Positions 46,720 through 54,680 of a stretch of DNA of 64,000 bases are shown here, piece by piece. The notes below the pieces were generated by a model. That model ran no database searches. It was not told where the DNA came from and worked only from the letters and a program-made list of their open reading frames with translations. The DNA lies in the NCBI GenBank assembly GCA_039177555.1, contig JBCDFV010000021.1:1-64000 (forward strand), written 5' to 3'. The DNA is from JANQGH01 sp039177555. GTDB lineage: Bacteria; Pseudomonadota; Alphaproteobacteria; DSM-16000; Inquilinaceae. The stretch's first letter is position 1; every line of letters starts with the position of its first letter. The position numbers and the translations under genes were made by a program.

Positions 46720-47850
46720 TCACCGGGCCGCGAGCGGTCCAAGATCGTCGGTGACGTAGCCCTCGTACAGGGCCTGGAACACGAGGTTGCTCGCCTCTTG
46801 CTCTTCGCCGTCCATCGTCCGTTCGATCGCGAGCACGAGCGCCGCCGGGCCGTCCCCGACGACGAAGGCCTCGGCCGTGCCGCCAGCCAACTCGGCAAAC
46901 GTGGCGTCGTGTTCGGTCGACCGCATGGCCTGCCAGGCGCTCAGCAGGGAATCGACCAGGCCCTCCGCCGTCGCCCGATCGTCATAAACGACGGCCGCGA
47001 CGCCATAGTCGACCGGACCCGTGGATAGGTCGGCCAACACGCCCAATCGCCAGGGCGGCAAAACCGGTTCGGTCGCCGCATTGTTGGCCTGCGGCGCTTG
47101 CGGCATGACCATCGCCTGGACCAGGCCGGCATCCCAAAACCTCGGGTCGTCAAGAGCCGCGACGATTACCGCCATCTCCGGCAGGTCTCGCAAAGTGGTG
47201 CCGGGCGGTCCGGCGATTTCCTCAATCGGAGGCCAGCCAGGTGCGGACACCAAGCTCTCCCCATCGGAGGCAACACGCGACGCTCGCCCCATGCCCCCGC
47301 CAAACGGGTTTGCGGGGTCGCGGGCGTCGCGATCGATGTCATAGTCCTCGCCGCGCCACCAGGCGGACCAGTCGCCCACGGTTCGCGCTTGGTAATCGTT
47401 GGCAAGCAAGGCTTGGCCAATGCTGTCGTGATCGGCGGCGTCGGCAAGCTCGAAGATCATCACCTCGTTGACCCCCTCGCCCAGCCACTCGGCCGTCAAC
47501 AAAGCGGCGATTTGGTCAGGCCCGAAGCCCACCCTTTCTGGCCAGCCGCCGCGCATGCCCATTTGCACGGCCGAGGTGAGAGAAAACGGGACGGTTCTAA
47601 GCCTTTGAAGCGGCGCCATGGAATTGTTGCGGCCCATCAGGCCGGCCAGCAGTCCGGCTGGCGAGCGAACCGTGGCCGCCGTTGACGCCTCGACGTCTGA
47701 GAAGCTGATGAAGGCGCCGGAGTCCGTCAGCCAATTCGCCGGAACGAGCGCCATCAGACTGGTCATGCGGTCCGTTCTCTGCTGCGCCGATGCCGAAGCA
47801 GACATGCCGCATGCAATCAACATCGCCAGGGCCACGGCCAGTTTCTTCAT
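46720..47850 (-). CDS. Exported protein of unknown function
   Basis: A 376-residue protein with a signal peptide (KKLAVALAMLIACGMSASAS, cleavage near AQQ). The cysteine in IACGMSA is followed by G and M but lies in a weak lipobox, so a lipoprotein is possible yet not certain. The mature part includes NWLTDSGAFISFSDVEASTA and AEWLGEGVNEVMIFELADAA. Several acidic, beta-rich stretches resemble proteins that measure or bind a surface ligand. I recognise no family. ATG 47850 is preferred over upstream in-frame starts because it opens directly into the signal peptide. Confidence 0.75.
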   Translation of the reverse strand: MKKLAVALAMLIACGMSASASAQQRTDRMTSLMALVPANWLTDSGAFISFSDVEASTAATVRSPAGLLAGLMGRNNSMAPLQRLRTVPFSLTSAVQMGMRGGWPERVGFGPDQIAALLTAEWLGEGVNEVMIFELADAADHDSIGQALLANDYQARTVGDWSAWWRGEDYDIDRDARDPANPFGGGMGRASRVASDGESLVSAPGWPPIEEIAGPPGTTLRDLPEMAVIVAALDDPRFWDAGLVQAMVMPQAPQANNAATEPVLPPWRLGVLADLSTGPVDYGVAAVVYDDRATAEGLVDSLLSAWQAMRSTEHDATFAELAGGTAEAFVVGDGPAALVLAIERTMDGEEQEASNLVFQALYEGYVTDDLGPLAAR

Positions 47851-48177
47851 GATCTTCCGTCTCCGGCTGTCTCCGACTTCAACCGATCGATCCCGCCGAA
47901 AGCAATCCTCGGCGGTTCCAGACCCGCTCGCGCGCCTCCGCACGCACTTGGACCACCCGTGTCTACAGCGGCGACCGGCTGGACCGCATGACACAGAGAG
48001 GTCATCAACAAGGCGTCAAGCCGCCTTTAGAGTTTTGGCCGTCGGGACGCGGAGTGCGAACCAGTTTGTCGACAGGGTGCGTTGTTCACGCGATAGCCGC
48101 ATGACCTGTTTGGGTCATGCTGGTTTTGGGGGGCTTTGCCCGATCGCGCTGGGAAGGCGCTGGGGCGCCGCGTCCGG
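47851..48177. other. Intergenic region, no gene seen
   Basis: These 327 bases hold no convincing ORF. They contain the promoter of the leftward exported-protein gene and the end of the leftward hydrolase gene. The only structure I see is the inverted repeat at 48099-48120. Confidence 0.45.
48099..48120. terminator. Hairpin downstream of the alpha/beta hydrolase gene
   Basis: GCATGACC and GGTCATGC form a perfect eight-base-pair stem around TGTTTG, 57 bases past the stop of the leftward hydrolase gene. The + strand continues TGGTTTT, but the leftward transcript has no U run after the stem, so terminator function is uncertain. Confidence 0.4.
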
Positions 48178-48912
48178 TCAGCCGTTCTGCGCGATGCGTT
48201 CCAGTAGGTCCACCGTCGCCACGGGCGCCGTCACCATCGCGTCGTGTCCGGTGGCCAGTTCCGAGACCGGCCAGCCCGCCTTCTTGACCCTTTGCAGGCC
48301 CAAGACGGCCGGTCCGTAGGCGGGCGCGGTGCAGGTGATGTAGTGGGCGGGCAACCCATTGCCGGTCGCGCCGTTCAGCGTCAGCGGCGTGGAGAACGTC
48401 ACGACCGGGTGCGGTGTCAGACGGGGCGCGACGAAGGCCGCATCGTCCGGATCGGTGACGCCGAAGCTCTCGACCGGGGCGATCGGCAGGCTGACCCCGC
48501 CGCTGCTCTCTTCGGCCGCCTTTTGACGGTCGGCGGCGATGTCGGGCGGCAGCAGGCCAAACCAGGTCTCGCCGTTCTCCATAATCGCGCCGTCGAGATA
48601 GATCAGCGAGGCGAGCCTGTCGGGCACCGCGTCGGCCGCCCCGGTGATCGGCGCCCCGCCGAAGCTGTGACCGACCAGGACGACATCGGTCAGGTCTTCC
48701 CAGTGCAGGTGATTGACGATGTCCGCGACGAACACGTCCATTGTGATGTCGCGGGACAGCAGGTGCGATCGTTCGCCAAGCCCGGTCTGGGTCGGCGTCA
48801 GAACCCTGTGGCCGCGCCCCCGCAATATGTCCGCCACACGCTGCCAGCACCAGCCGCCATGCCAGACGCCGTGGACCAGGACGAAGGTTCGGCTTTGCTG
48901 GGCATCGGGCAT
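48178..48912 (-). CDS. Alpha/beta hydrolase (esterase-like)
   Basis: A 244-residue alpha/beta hydrolase. The oxyanion region is FVLVHGVWHGGWCWQRVA, the nucleophile elbow VVLVGHSFGGAPITG, and the catalytic His is in SELATGHDAMVTAP. The Asp of the triad is probably in the segment before the last strand. The set resembles plant methyl-esterase-like or bacterial EstC-type esterases (LTPTQTGLGERSHL is typical of that group). Substrate unknown. Independent of its neighbours as far as spacing shows. Confidence 0.9.
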   Translation of the reverse strand: MPDAQQSRTFVLVHGVWHGGWCWQRVADILRGRGHRVLTPTQTGLGERSHLLSRDITMDVFVADIVNHLHWEDLTDVVLVGHSFGGAPITGAADAVPDRLASLIYLDGAIMENGETWFGLLPPDIAADRQKAAEESSGGVSLPIAPVESFGVTDPDDAAFVAPRLTPHPVVTFSTPLTLNGATGNGLPAHYITCTAPAYGPAVLGLQRVKKAGWPVSELATGHDAMVTAPVATVDLLERIAQNG

Positions 48913-49010
48913 TGTCGGGCCTCAGACAGTGGGCAGTCGACCCACTGGTACCGTCTTGGCTGCGGCGTCACAAGCGCCCGTGGCGGGGAAGGATGAGGCC
49001 AGACAGGCTG

Positions 49011-49445
49011 CTAGGCCGCGCCTTTCTCCGTACGCGACCGCTTGTTGGCCTTTGTATTAGGTCCCGGCTTCATGACGAAGCGATGGTCTTCGACCAGTTG
49101 CAACAGGTCGAAGGAGCTGATCATGCCAACCACCTTCTTCTCGTGCGTAACCACGGCGTGATGGATTTTGTGCTTGCGCATCATGCGCGCGGCGGCGCTG
49201 ACATCATTGTAGGCCGGCAGGGCGAAGACCTGATCGGTCATGATGGTGTTGATCGGCGTCGCCGGCTTCAGGTCGGCCATCAGGTCGGCACTGCTGACCA
49301 CGCCCAGCAACTCCTGTTCCGGCCCGACCACGGGGACGGCGTGGATGCCGTTCTTGCCCATCATGGTCCGCACATGTTCCACCGAATGGTGGGGCTGGGC
49401 ACAGACAACCTGGGTTGCCATCAGGTCGGCGATTTTGGTGTTCAT
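49011..49445 (-). CDS. CBS-domain pair protein
   Basis: A 144-residue protein consisting of two CBS motifs: one with SVEHVRTMMGKNGIHAVPVV and LGVVSSADLM, the second with DVSAAARMMRKHKIHHAVVT and VVGMISSFDLLQLVED. CBS pairs bind adenosyl ligands and regulate partner proteins. No catalytic domain is attached. It is followed 90 bases away by a globin gene in the same direction; co-regulation under stress or low oxygen is possible but only inferred. Confidence 0.9.
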   Translation of the reverse strand: MNTKIADLMATQVVCAQPHHSVEHVRTMMGKNGIHAVPVVGPEQELLGVVSSADLMADLKPATPINTIMTDQVFALPAYNDVSAAARMMRKHKIHHAVVTHEKKVVGMISSFDLLQLVEDHRFVMKPGPNTKANKRSRTEKGAA

Positions 49446-49535
49446 GGTGTGGAGAACCCGTCATCCATCGAAGGTCGGATCACGGTAGGGCCCGGCACCC
49501 CGCCGGGCATTGAGCCATGTCAACCGGCCTGGCGG

Positions 49536-49985
49536 TCAACCATCGGCCAGCGTCACCGTGCCCATGCGCGAGGCGTCGCGCCATGCGGCGTTGCGCATGA
49601 CGTCGGCGATGAAGCCATAGGCGTCGGCCCAGGCGAGTTCCGCCTCCGCGCTCCAGCGCGCGCCCATCGCCTGTTCCAGCGTCCACAACAGCGCCGCGCC
49701 GACGGAATCGTAGTGGGCATCGGTGACGCCATAGCCGGAATGACGCCGGCCCAGATCCTCAAGCGTCGGCAGCAGGATTTCGAAGTGATCGAGACCCTGG
49801 ACGACGCCCGCCAGCGCGGTCATCAGCTTGTTCGATTGCGCCGTCATGTCGGCCTCGGTGAACAGCCGGCGGGTGGTCGGGTCGATTTCGAACAGGCGGG
49901 CGTAGAACAACAGGGCCGCGTCCGCGCCCATCGCCGCCACCTCTTCCCAGGTTTGGCGCAGTAGCTGTATTTGTGTCGGCGTCAT
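49536..49985 (-). CDS. Single-domain globin
   Basis: A 149-residue globin. The fold is visible as LLRQTWEEVAAMGADAALLF, YARLFEIDPTTRRLF (with CD1 Phe), then the E helix DMTAQSNKLMTALAGVVQGL, with Gln at the distal E7 position. The proximal His is in LGRRHSGYGVTDAHYDSVG. Bacterial single-domain globins bind oxygen or nitric oxide. No reductase domain is attached, so it is not a full flavohemoglobin. The start is ATG 49985, next to the small Arg-rich gene at 50067. Confidence 0.9.
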   Translation of the reverse strand: MTPTQIQLLRQTWEEVAAMGADAALLFYARLFEIDPTTRRLFTEADMTAQSNKLMTALAGVVQGLDHFEILLPTLEDLGRRHSGYGVTDAHYDSVGAALLWTLEQAMGARWSAEAELAWADAYGFIADVMRNAAWRDASRMGTVTLADG

Positions 49986-50066
49986 CGGCTGTCTCCATCG
50001 GAGGTTTCTCCGGCGGGGGAACGCTGCTGCGGACAGATAGGCGCGGATACAGCGACTGGCTAGGGC

Positions 50067-50282
50067 TTAAGAGCCCCAGCCATGACGCATGGCGTCGATC
50101 TTCGCACCCTGCCGCGCGCGTTTGCGGCGGTGTCTCAGCAAGGCGCGGATCATGTCGTGGGCGGCCTGGGATCGCTCCAGCCGCGCACGGCGCATGGCCC
50201 GCTGCTTCTCCTGGTGCCAGTCGTCCGACAGGTCCCGCTGGGCGCGCTTGCCGGCCATGGGTGACGTGTAGGTTTCGCGCAC
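50067..50282 (-). CDS. Small arginine-rich protein (71 aa)
   Basis: A GTG-started ORF with an excellent ribosome binding site (GAGGAGAG, six bases upstream). The product is highly basic (about 20 Arg and Lys), with a long helix RAMRRARLERSQAAHDMIRA followed by LLRHRRKRARQGAK. It resembles the Arg-rich small proteins related to DUF1127, without the full signature. It is divergent from the LysR gene at 50480 with about 200 AT-rich bases between them, the third LysR/small-protein pair in this window. RNA or DNA binding would be an inference. Confidence 0.65.
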   Translation of the reverse strand: MRETYTSPMAGKRAQRDLSDDWHQEKQRAMRRARLERSQAAHDMIRALLRHRRKRARQGAKIDAMRHGWGS

Positions 50283-50479
50283 TGTTCTCTCCTCAGGCTT
50301 CCCACCGCCTGCTTGTGGTCAGCATTCGATGGTTGCGTGAATTGGGCGTAAAGACGTCACACTTGCCGCGACGTTTCACGACGGACCACACAAGCGGTCC
50401 CGTCGCGCCCAGCTTTACGCCACCAGAAACATCAGATAAAATGAATTAATATGATGAATTCGATCTCTGGAAATGATTG

Positions 50480-51424
50480 ATGGATTTGTCGGACTTGCGC
50501 ATCTTTCGCGCCGTGGTCGAGGAAGGGGGCGTTACCAAGGCGGCCGCCCGGCTGCATCGGGTTCAGTCCAACGTCACGACGCGCGTGCGCCAGCTTGAGG
50601 AGGATCTGGGTGTTCCGCTGTTCCTGCGCGAAGGCAAGCGGCTGCATCTGGCGCCTGCCGGGCAGGTGCTGCTGGACTATGCCAACCGGCTGCTGGCCTT
50701 GTCGGACGAGGCGCGGGAGGCCGTGCAGGACTCGCGCCCGCGCGGCGTCTTCCGCCTCGGCTCGATGGAAAGCACGGCGGCCGTGCGTCTACCAGAACCG
50801 TTGGCGGAATATCACCGCCGGTTTCCGGATGTCCGGCTGGAGCTGAGCACCGGCAATCCAGAGCAGTTGAGCGCCCGGCTGCTGCGCGGGGATCTCGACG
50901 CCGCCTTTGTCGTCGAACCGATCGCGGAGGCGCCGTTCGAAAAGGCGCCGGCGTTTGAGGAGCAGCTGGCCATCGTCGCGGCCGCCCATCACGCGCCGGT
51001 CGGGCCCGACACGGATCTGCCGCCGGCCGTGATCGCGTTCGAGGCCGGGTGCCCCCATCGCAAGCGGCTGGAGGCCTGGTATGCCGAGCGCGACGCCGTG
51101 TTCGAGCGGGTGATCGAGATGACGTCCTATCACGCCATGCTGGGCTGCGTGGCGGCCGGCATGGGCATTGCGCTCTTGCCCAGAAGCGTGCTGGCGACGT
51201 TCCCCGAGACCAGGCGCCTGGCGGTCTATGATCTGCCGCCTGGCCTGGACCGGACCAAGACGGTGCTGATCTGGCGCAAGGGCGGCGGCGCGCCGAAGAT
51301 CGCCGCCCTGCTGGATATTCTTGGCGACCTCCGCGCGGGCGATCTGGCCGGCGGCAATCCTAGTGCAGCGTCGCCCCCTCCGGACGGGCAATCTCGGCCG
51401 GTGGTTCCAGTGCCCCGGTCATGA
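50480..51424 (+). CDS. LysR-family transcriptional regulator
   Basis: A 314-residue LysR protein. The HTH is DLRIFRAVVEEGGVTKAAARLHRVQSNVTTRVRQLEEDLG, seen in two blocks; it is followed by FLREGKRLHLAPAGQVLLDYA and an effector domain with FRLGSMESTAAVRLPEPLAEYH. It resembles the CysB/PutP-type subgroup broadly; no target. ATG 50480 is preferred over the TTG just before it. Its last 22 residues are encoded in DNA that also encodes the C-terminus of the convergent ABC ATPase (65-base overlap), so its tail is less conserved in character. Confidence 0.88.
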   Translation: MDLSDLRIFRAVVEEGGVTKAAARLHRVQSNVTTRVRQLEEDLGVPLFLREGKRLHLAPAGQVLLDYANRLLALSDEAREAVQDSRPRGVFRLGSMESTAAVRLPEPLAEYHRRFPDVRLELSTGNPEQLSARLLRGDLDAAFVVEPIAEAPFEKAPAFEEQLAIVAAAHHAPVGPDTDLPPAVIAFEAGCPHRKRLEAWYAERDAVFERVIEMTSYHAMLGCVAAGMGIALLPRSVLATFPETRRLAVYDLPPGLDRTKTVLIWRKGGGAPKIAALLDILGDLRAGDLAGGNPSAASPPPDGQSRPVVPVPRS

Positions 51425-52166
51425 TCGCGACGGCATCGGACATCGATATCTCGTCGGCCCGAACCACCGCGTGGCGTTTGCCCAGCCGATGGATGTGGAT
51501 GCGGTCGGCGACCTCGAACACGTGGGGCATGTTGTGCGAGATCAGCACGATGGCCATGCCGCGCGCCTGCACGTCCTTGATCAAATCCAGCACGCGGCGG
51601 CTTTCCTTCACGCCCAGTGCCGCCGTCGGCTCGTCCATGATGACGAACTTGGTGGCGAACGCCGCGGCCCGGGCGACCGCGACGCCCTGGCGCTGGCCGC
51701 CGGACAGGGTCTCGACCAGCTGGTCGATGTTCTGGATGGTCAACAGCCCCAGCTCCGTCAGCTTGTCCCGGGCGAACGCCTTCATGCGCTTCTTGTCCAG
51801 CATGCGGAAGGTTTTGCCCAGAAGGCCGCCGCGAAACAGCTCGCGGCCCAGGAACAGATTGTCGGCGATCGACAGGGCCGGCGACAGGGCCAGGTTCTGA
51901 TAGACGATCTCGATGCCCTTGTCGCGCGCGTCGATCGGCGTGGCGAACTGCACCGGCTGGCCGTCCAGCAGGATCTTGCCGTCATCCGGCACCACCGCAC
52001 CGCACAGCGACTTCACCATGGTCGACTTGCCCGCACCATTGTCGCCGATCACGGCCAGGATTTCGCCGGGATAAAGCTCGAAATCCGCCTGGTCCATGGC
52101 GGTGACCCGGCCGTAACGCTTGACCAGCTGGTTGGCCTGCAGGACCGGTTTGAGTGTCTCGGCCAT
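51360..52166 (-). CDS. Sugar ABC transporter ATP-binding protein (FrcA-like, single ATPase domain)
   Basis: A 268-residue ATPase: Walker A GDNGAGKSTMVKSL, ABC signature LSGGQRQGVAVARA, Walker B FVIMDEPTAALGVKE and H-loop LISHNMPHV. It has one nucleotide-binding domain, like FrcA of Sinorhizobium, while RbsA and XylG have two. The ATG at 52166 overlaps the permease stop in TAATG, so it is translationally coupled. It powers import with the permease and binding protein encoded upstream. The C-terminus overlaps the convergent LysR gene. Confidence 0.92.
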   Translation of the reverse strand: MAETLKPVLQANQLVKRYGRVTAMDQADFELYPGEILAVIGDNGAGKSTMVKSLCGAVVPDDGKILLDGQPVQFATPIDARDKGIEIVYQNLALSPALSIADNLFLGRELFRGGLLGKTFRMLDKKRMKAFARDKLTELGLLTIQNIDQLVETLSGGQRQGVAVARAAAFATKFVIMDEPTAALGVKESRRVLDLIKDVQARGMAIVLISHNMPHVFEVADRIHIHRLGKRHAVVRADEISMSDAVAIMTGALEPPAEIARPEGATLH

Positions 52167-53263
52167 TACGCGGATGCCTTTCTCAGCCATTGGTCGATTG
52201 CGACCGCGATGATGATCAAAAGGCCGACGGCGAAGTCCTGCCACAGCACATCGACGCCCGACAGGTTCAACCCGGACCGGAACACGCCCACGATCAGCGC
52301 ACCGATTAGCGTGCCTATGATCGACCCCCGGCCGCCGAACAGCGAGCAGCCGCCGATCACCACGGCCGTGATGGAATCGAGGTTGCCTTCCTGAAAGCTT
52401 TGCGGCGAGACGGACCCGACCCGGCCGATCGCCGCCCAGGCCGCGATGGCACACAGGAACCCGCCGATGACATAGACCGAGGTAAGCACGCGGTTGACCC
52501 GGATGCCCGACAGGCCTGCCGCTTCGGCATCGTCGCCGACGGCATAGACGTGCCGTCCCCAGGGCGTCCAGTTCAGCAGGTACCAGAACAGGGCGAACAG
52601 GAACAGCATCAGGAACGAGCCGGTGGTGAACTGGAACCCGAGGATGTCGATGCGCTCGCCGAACCATTTCAGCATCGGTGCGGTGGCGTCGATGTCCTGG
52701 CTGCGGATCGATTGGGATTCCGAGTACCAGAGGTTCAGCGCGAAGAAGATCGACCAGGTGCCCAGCGTGACGATGAAGGGCGGCAGCCGCAGGCGGGTGA
52801 CCAGCAACCCGTTGATCGCGCCGCACAACGCGCCGACCGCGAAGCCGATCAGGATGGCGATCGGCGCCGGAATGCCGAAATTGACCGCCAGCTTGCCCAT
52901 CACGACGGAGCTCAAAACCATGATGGCGGCAACCGAGAGGTCGATGCCGGCGGTGAGGATGATCAGGGTCTGGGCCACGCCCAGAATGCCGATGATGGTG
53001 ACCTGCTGGATGATCAGCGAGATGTTGAACGGTGTGAAGAAATTGTTGGCGATCGCGCCGAACACCAGAATGCTGACCATCAGCACGATGACCGGAACCA
53101 AGGTCGGGTTCGCATGCAGAATGTGCTGCACGCTGCCGACCAGGGATCGGTTGCTATCCTGAAACGAGGCGACGTCCGTCGCGCTCTGGTCCAGGACCTT
53201 CTCGAAATCCTGCATCTCGCGCTTCGGGCGCCCGTCACCGTTCGGGCCGCTTTGGTCCGTCAT
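52166..53263 (-). CDS. Sugar ABC transporter permease (RbsC/FrcC type)
   Basis: A 365-residue permease with a long cytosolic N-terminus (about 50 residues, rich in Asp, Lys and Gln) and about ten membrane helices. Family blocks are VLMVSILVFGAIANNFFTPF, ILGVAQTLIILTAGIDLSVA, AGLSGIRVNRVLTSVYVIGG and the EAA-like loop GNLDSITAVVIGGCSLFGGRG. It forms the channel of the FrcBCA-like importer. ATG 53263 is preceded by GGGAGGAAG. It lies between binding protein and ATPase in one leftward operon. Confidence 0.93.
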   Translation of the reverse strand: MTDQSGPNGDGRPKREMQDFEKVLDQSATDVASFQDSNRSLVGSVQHILHANPTLVPVIVLMVSILVFGAIANNFFTPFNISLIIQQVTIIGILGVAQTLIILTAGIDLSVAAIMVLSSVVMGKLAVNFGIPAPIAILIGFAVGALCGAINGLLVTRLRLPPFIVTLGTWSIFFALNLWYSESQSIRSQDIDATAPMLKWFGERIDILGFQFTTGSFLMLFLFALFWYLLNWTPWGRHVYAVGDDAEAAGLSGIRVNRVLTSVYVIGGFLCAIAAWAAIGRVGSVSPQSFQEGNLDSITAVVIGGCSLFGGRGSIIGTLIGALIVGVFRSGLNLSGVDVLWQDFAVGLLIIIAVAIDQWLRKASA

Positions 53264-53348
53264 CGGTCTTCCTCCCCCAAGGTGGCAACCGGGCAGGGCG
53301 GGCTCAGCCGCCCTGCCGCAGGCTTATGCTTCCTGTCTCAGGCTGCCA

Positions 53349-54371
53349 CTAACCCCAGCACCGTTCCAGGCCTTCGGCCGAGGTAATCGAATCGATACCG
53401 TCGACGGGCTGGTCGGTCACCAGCACGACGCCGGTGTTGAAGAAATCGAGGCCTTCGGTGTTGGCCGGTACCGTGCCGTTGTTGGCATGTTCAACGACGG
53501 CTTCGACGCCCATGGAGGCCATCAGCAGCGGGAACTGCATCGAGGTTGCCCCAATGATACCCTCGGCGACGTTTTGCACGCCCGGGCAGCCGCCATCGAC
53601 GGAGACGATCAGCACCTGGTCGGCCAGGCCAAAGCTGTTCAGAGCCTCATAGGCGCCGGCGGCCGCAGGCTCGTTGATCGTGTAGACGACGTTGATGCTG
53701 GGGTCGCGCTGCAACAGGTTTTCCATCGCCGTGCGGCCGCCTTCCTCGGCGCCGCCGGTGATGTCGTGACCGACGATGCGCGGATCATCCTCATCGCCGA
53801 TCACGTTGGGATCGTTCACGTCGATGCCGAAGCCCTGCATGAAGCCCTGGTCGCGCAGCACGTCGACCGTGACCTGCGCCTCGGACAGGTCGAGCATGCC
53901 GATGCGCGCATTCGCGGCCTCGTCGCCCAGGGTCGCCGCCGCCCACTGGCCGATCAGCAGGCCGGCCTGAAAGTTGTCGGTGGCGAAGGTCGCGTCGGCC
54001 GCGTCGATCGGGTCCAGCGGCGTGTCGAGCGCGATGACCAGCAGGCCGGCCTCGCGCGCGCGCTCCACCGACGGCACGATGCCGGCCGTGTCGGACGGCG
54101 TGATCAGGATGCCGGCGGCCTCGGCGGCGATCAGGCTTTCGATCGCCTCGATCTGGGCCTCGTTGTCGCCGTCATAGGCGCCGGCGAACGAGCGCAACTC
54201 GACGCCGAGATCCCCGGCAATCGCCTCCGCACCGTTGCGCATCATGACGAAGAAGGGGTTGGTGTCGGTCTTGGTGATCAGGCCGACGATGATGTCCTGG
54301 CTCATGGCAGGGGCGGCCGTCATGCACAGCGTGGCGGCGGCCGTCAGGGTCGTCAGGGAAAGGGATTTCAT
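53349..54371 (-). CDS. Periplasmic sugar-binding protein (FrcB-like)
   Basis: A 340-residue periplasmic-binding protein of the RbsB class. The signal peptide is MKSLSLTTLTAAATLCMTAA with cleavage after AMS. The mature start DIIVGLITKTDTNPFFVMM and the core blocks LITPSDTAGIVPSVERAREA, VIALDTPLDP and NVVYTINEPAAAGAYEAL are typical, and a hinge cysteine pair (GGCPGV, ERCWG) is visible. Similarity to FrcB of Sinorhizobium meliloti suggests fructose or a related sugar. ATG 54371 has GGAGGAAG upstream. It is the first gene of the transporter operon. Confidence 0.92.
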   Translation of the reverse strand: MKSLSLTTLTAAATLCMTAAPAMSQDIIVGLITKTDTNPFFVMMRNGAEAIAGDLGVELRSFAGAYDGDNEAQIEAIESLIAAEAAGILITPSDTAGIVPSVERAREAGLLVIALDTPLDPIDAADATFATDNFQAGLLIGQWAAATLGDEAANARIGMLDLSEAQVTVDVLRDQGFMQGFGIDVNDPNVIGDEDDPRIVGHDITGGAEEGGRTAMENLLQRDPSINVVYTINEPAAAGAYEALNSFGLADQVLIVSVDGGCPGVQNVAEGIIGATSMQFPLLMASMGVEAVVEHANNGTVPANTEGLDFFNTGVVLVTDQPVDGIDSITSAEGLERCWG

Positions 54372-54507
54372 CGTTTCTTCCTCCCAAATGTTTCATTTCA
54401 TCTCGGCTTGCGCCGGTTGGTGCCGTCGAAACGGCGAACGATGCGCTGGTCTCTTGTCGCCTCGGATCGCTCTATCTAGCGCCTGGTGGGACAGGGTGTC
54501 AATAAAT

Positions 54508-54522
54508 AAATCACTCTGATTT
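54508..54522. promoter_or_regulatory. Palindromic operator candidate 1 (sugar transport/ROK intergenic)
   Basis: AAATCA-ctc-TGATTT is a perfect inverted repeat within a very AT-rich stretch. It lies 137 bases before the binding-protein start and 159 before the ROK start. It shares half-site sequence with candidate 2. Confidence 0.5.
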
Positions 54523-54584
54523 TGTTATTAAGTCCCAAGTCAATCAGGCATCCATAGGCAACCATGCGCATAGCTTGATAAAAC

Positions 54585-54601
54585 TAAATCACATAGATTT
54601 A
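54585..54601. promoter_or_regulatory. Palindromic operator candidate 2 (sugar transport/ROK intergenic)
   Basis: TAAATC-acata-GATTTA is a perfect inverted repeat 80 bases before the ROK start. Both candidates share AAATCAC and GATTT. ROK repressors of the NagC/Mlc/XylR group bind AT-rich palindromes of this kind, so the two sites may be bound by the ROK protein encoded to the right. Confidence 0.5.
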
Positions 54602-54680
54602 TTTGCATCAAGCGGCTTTTCGGCGCATGATGGCGGCAGATGCGTGATCATCCCGGTCACGAAGGCGGACCAACACTTCG

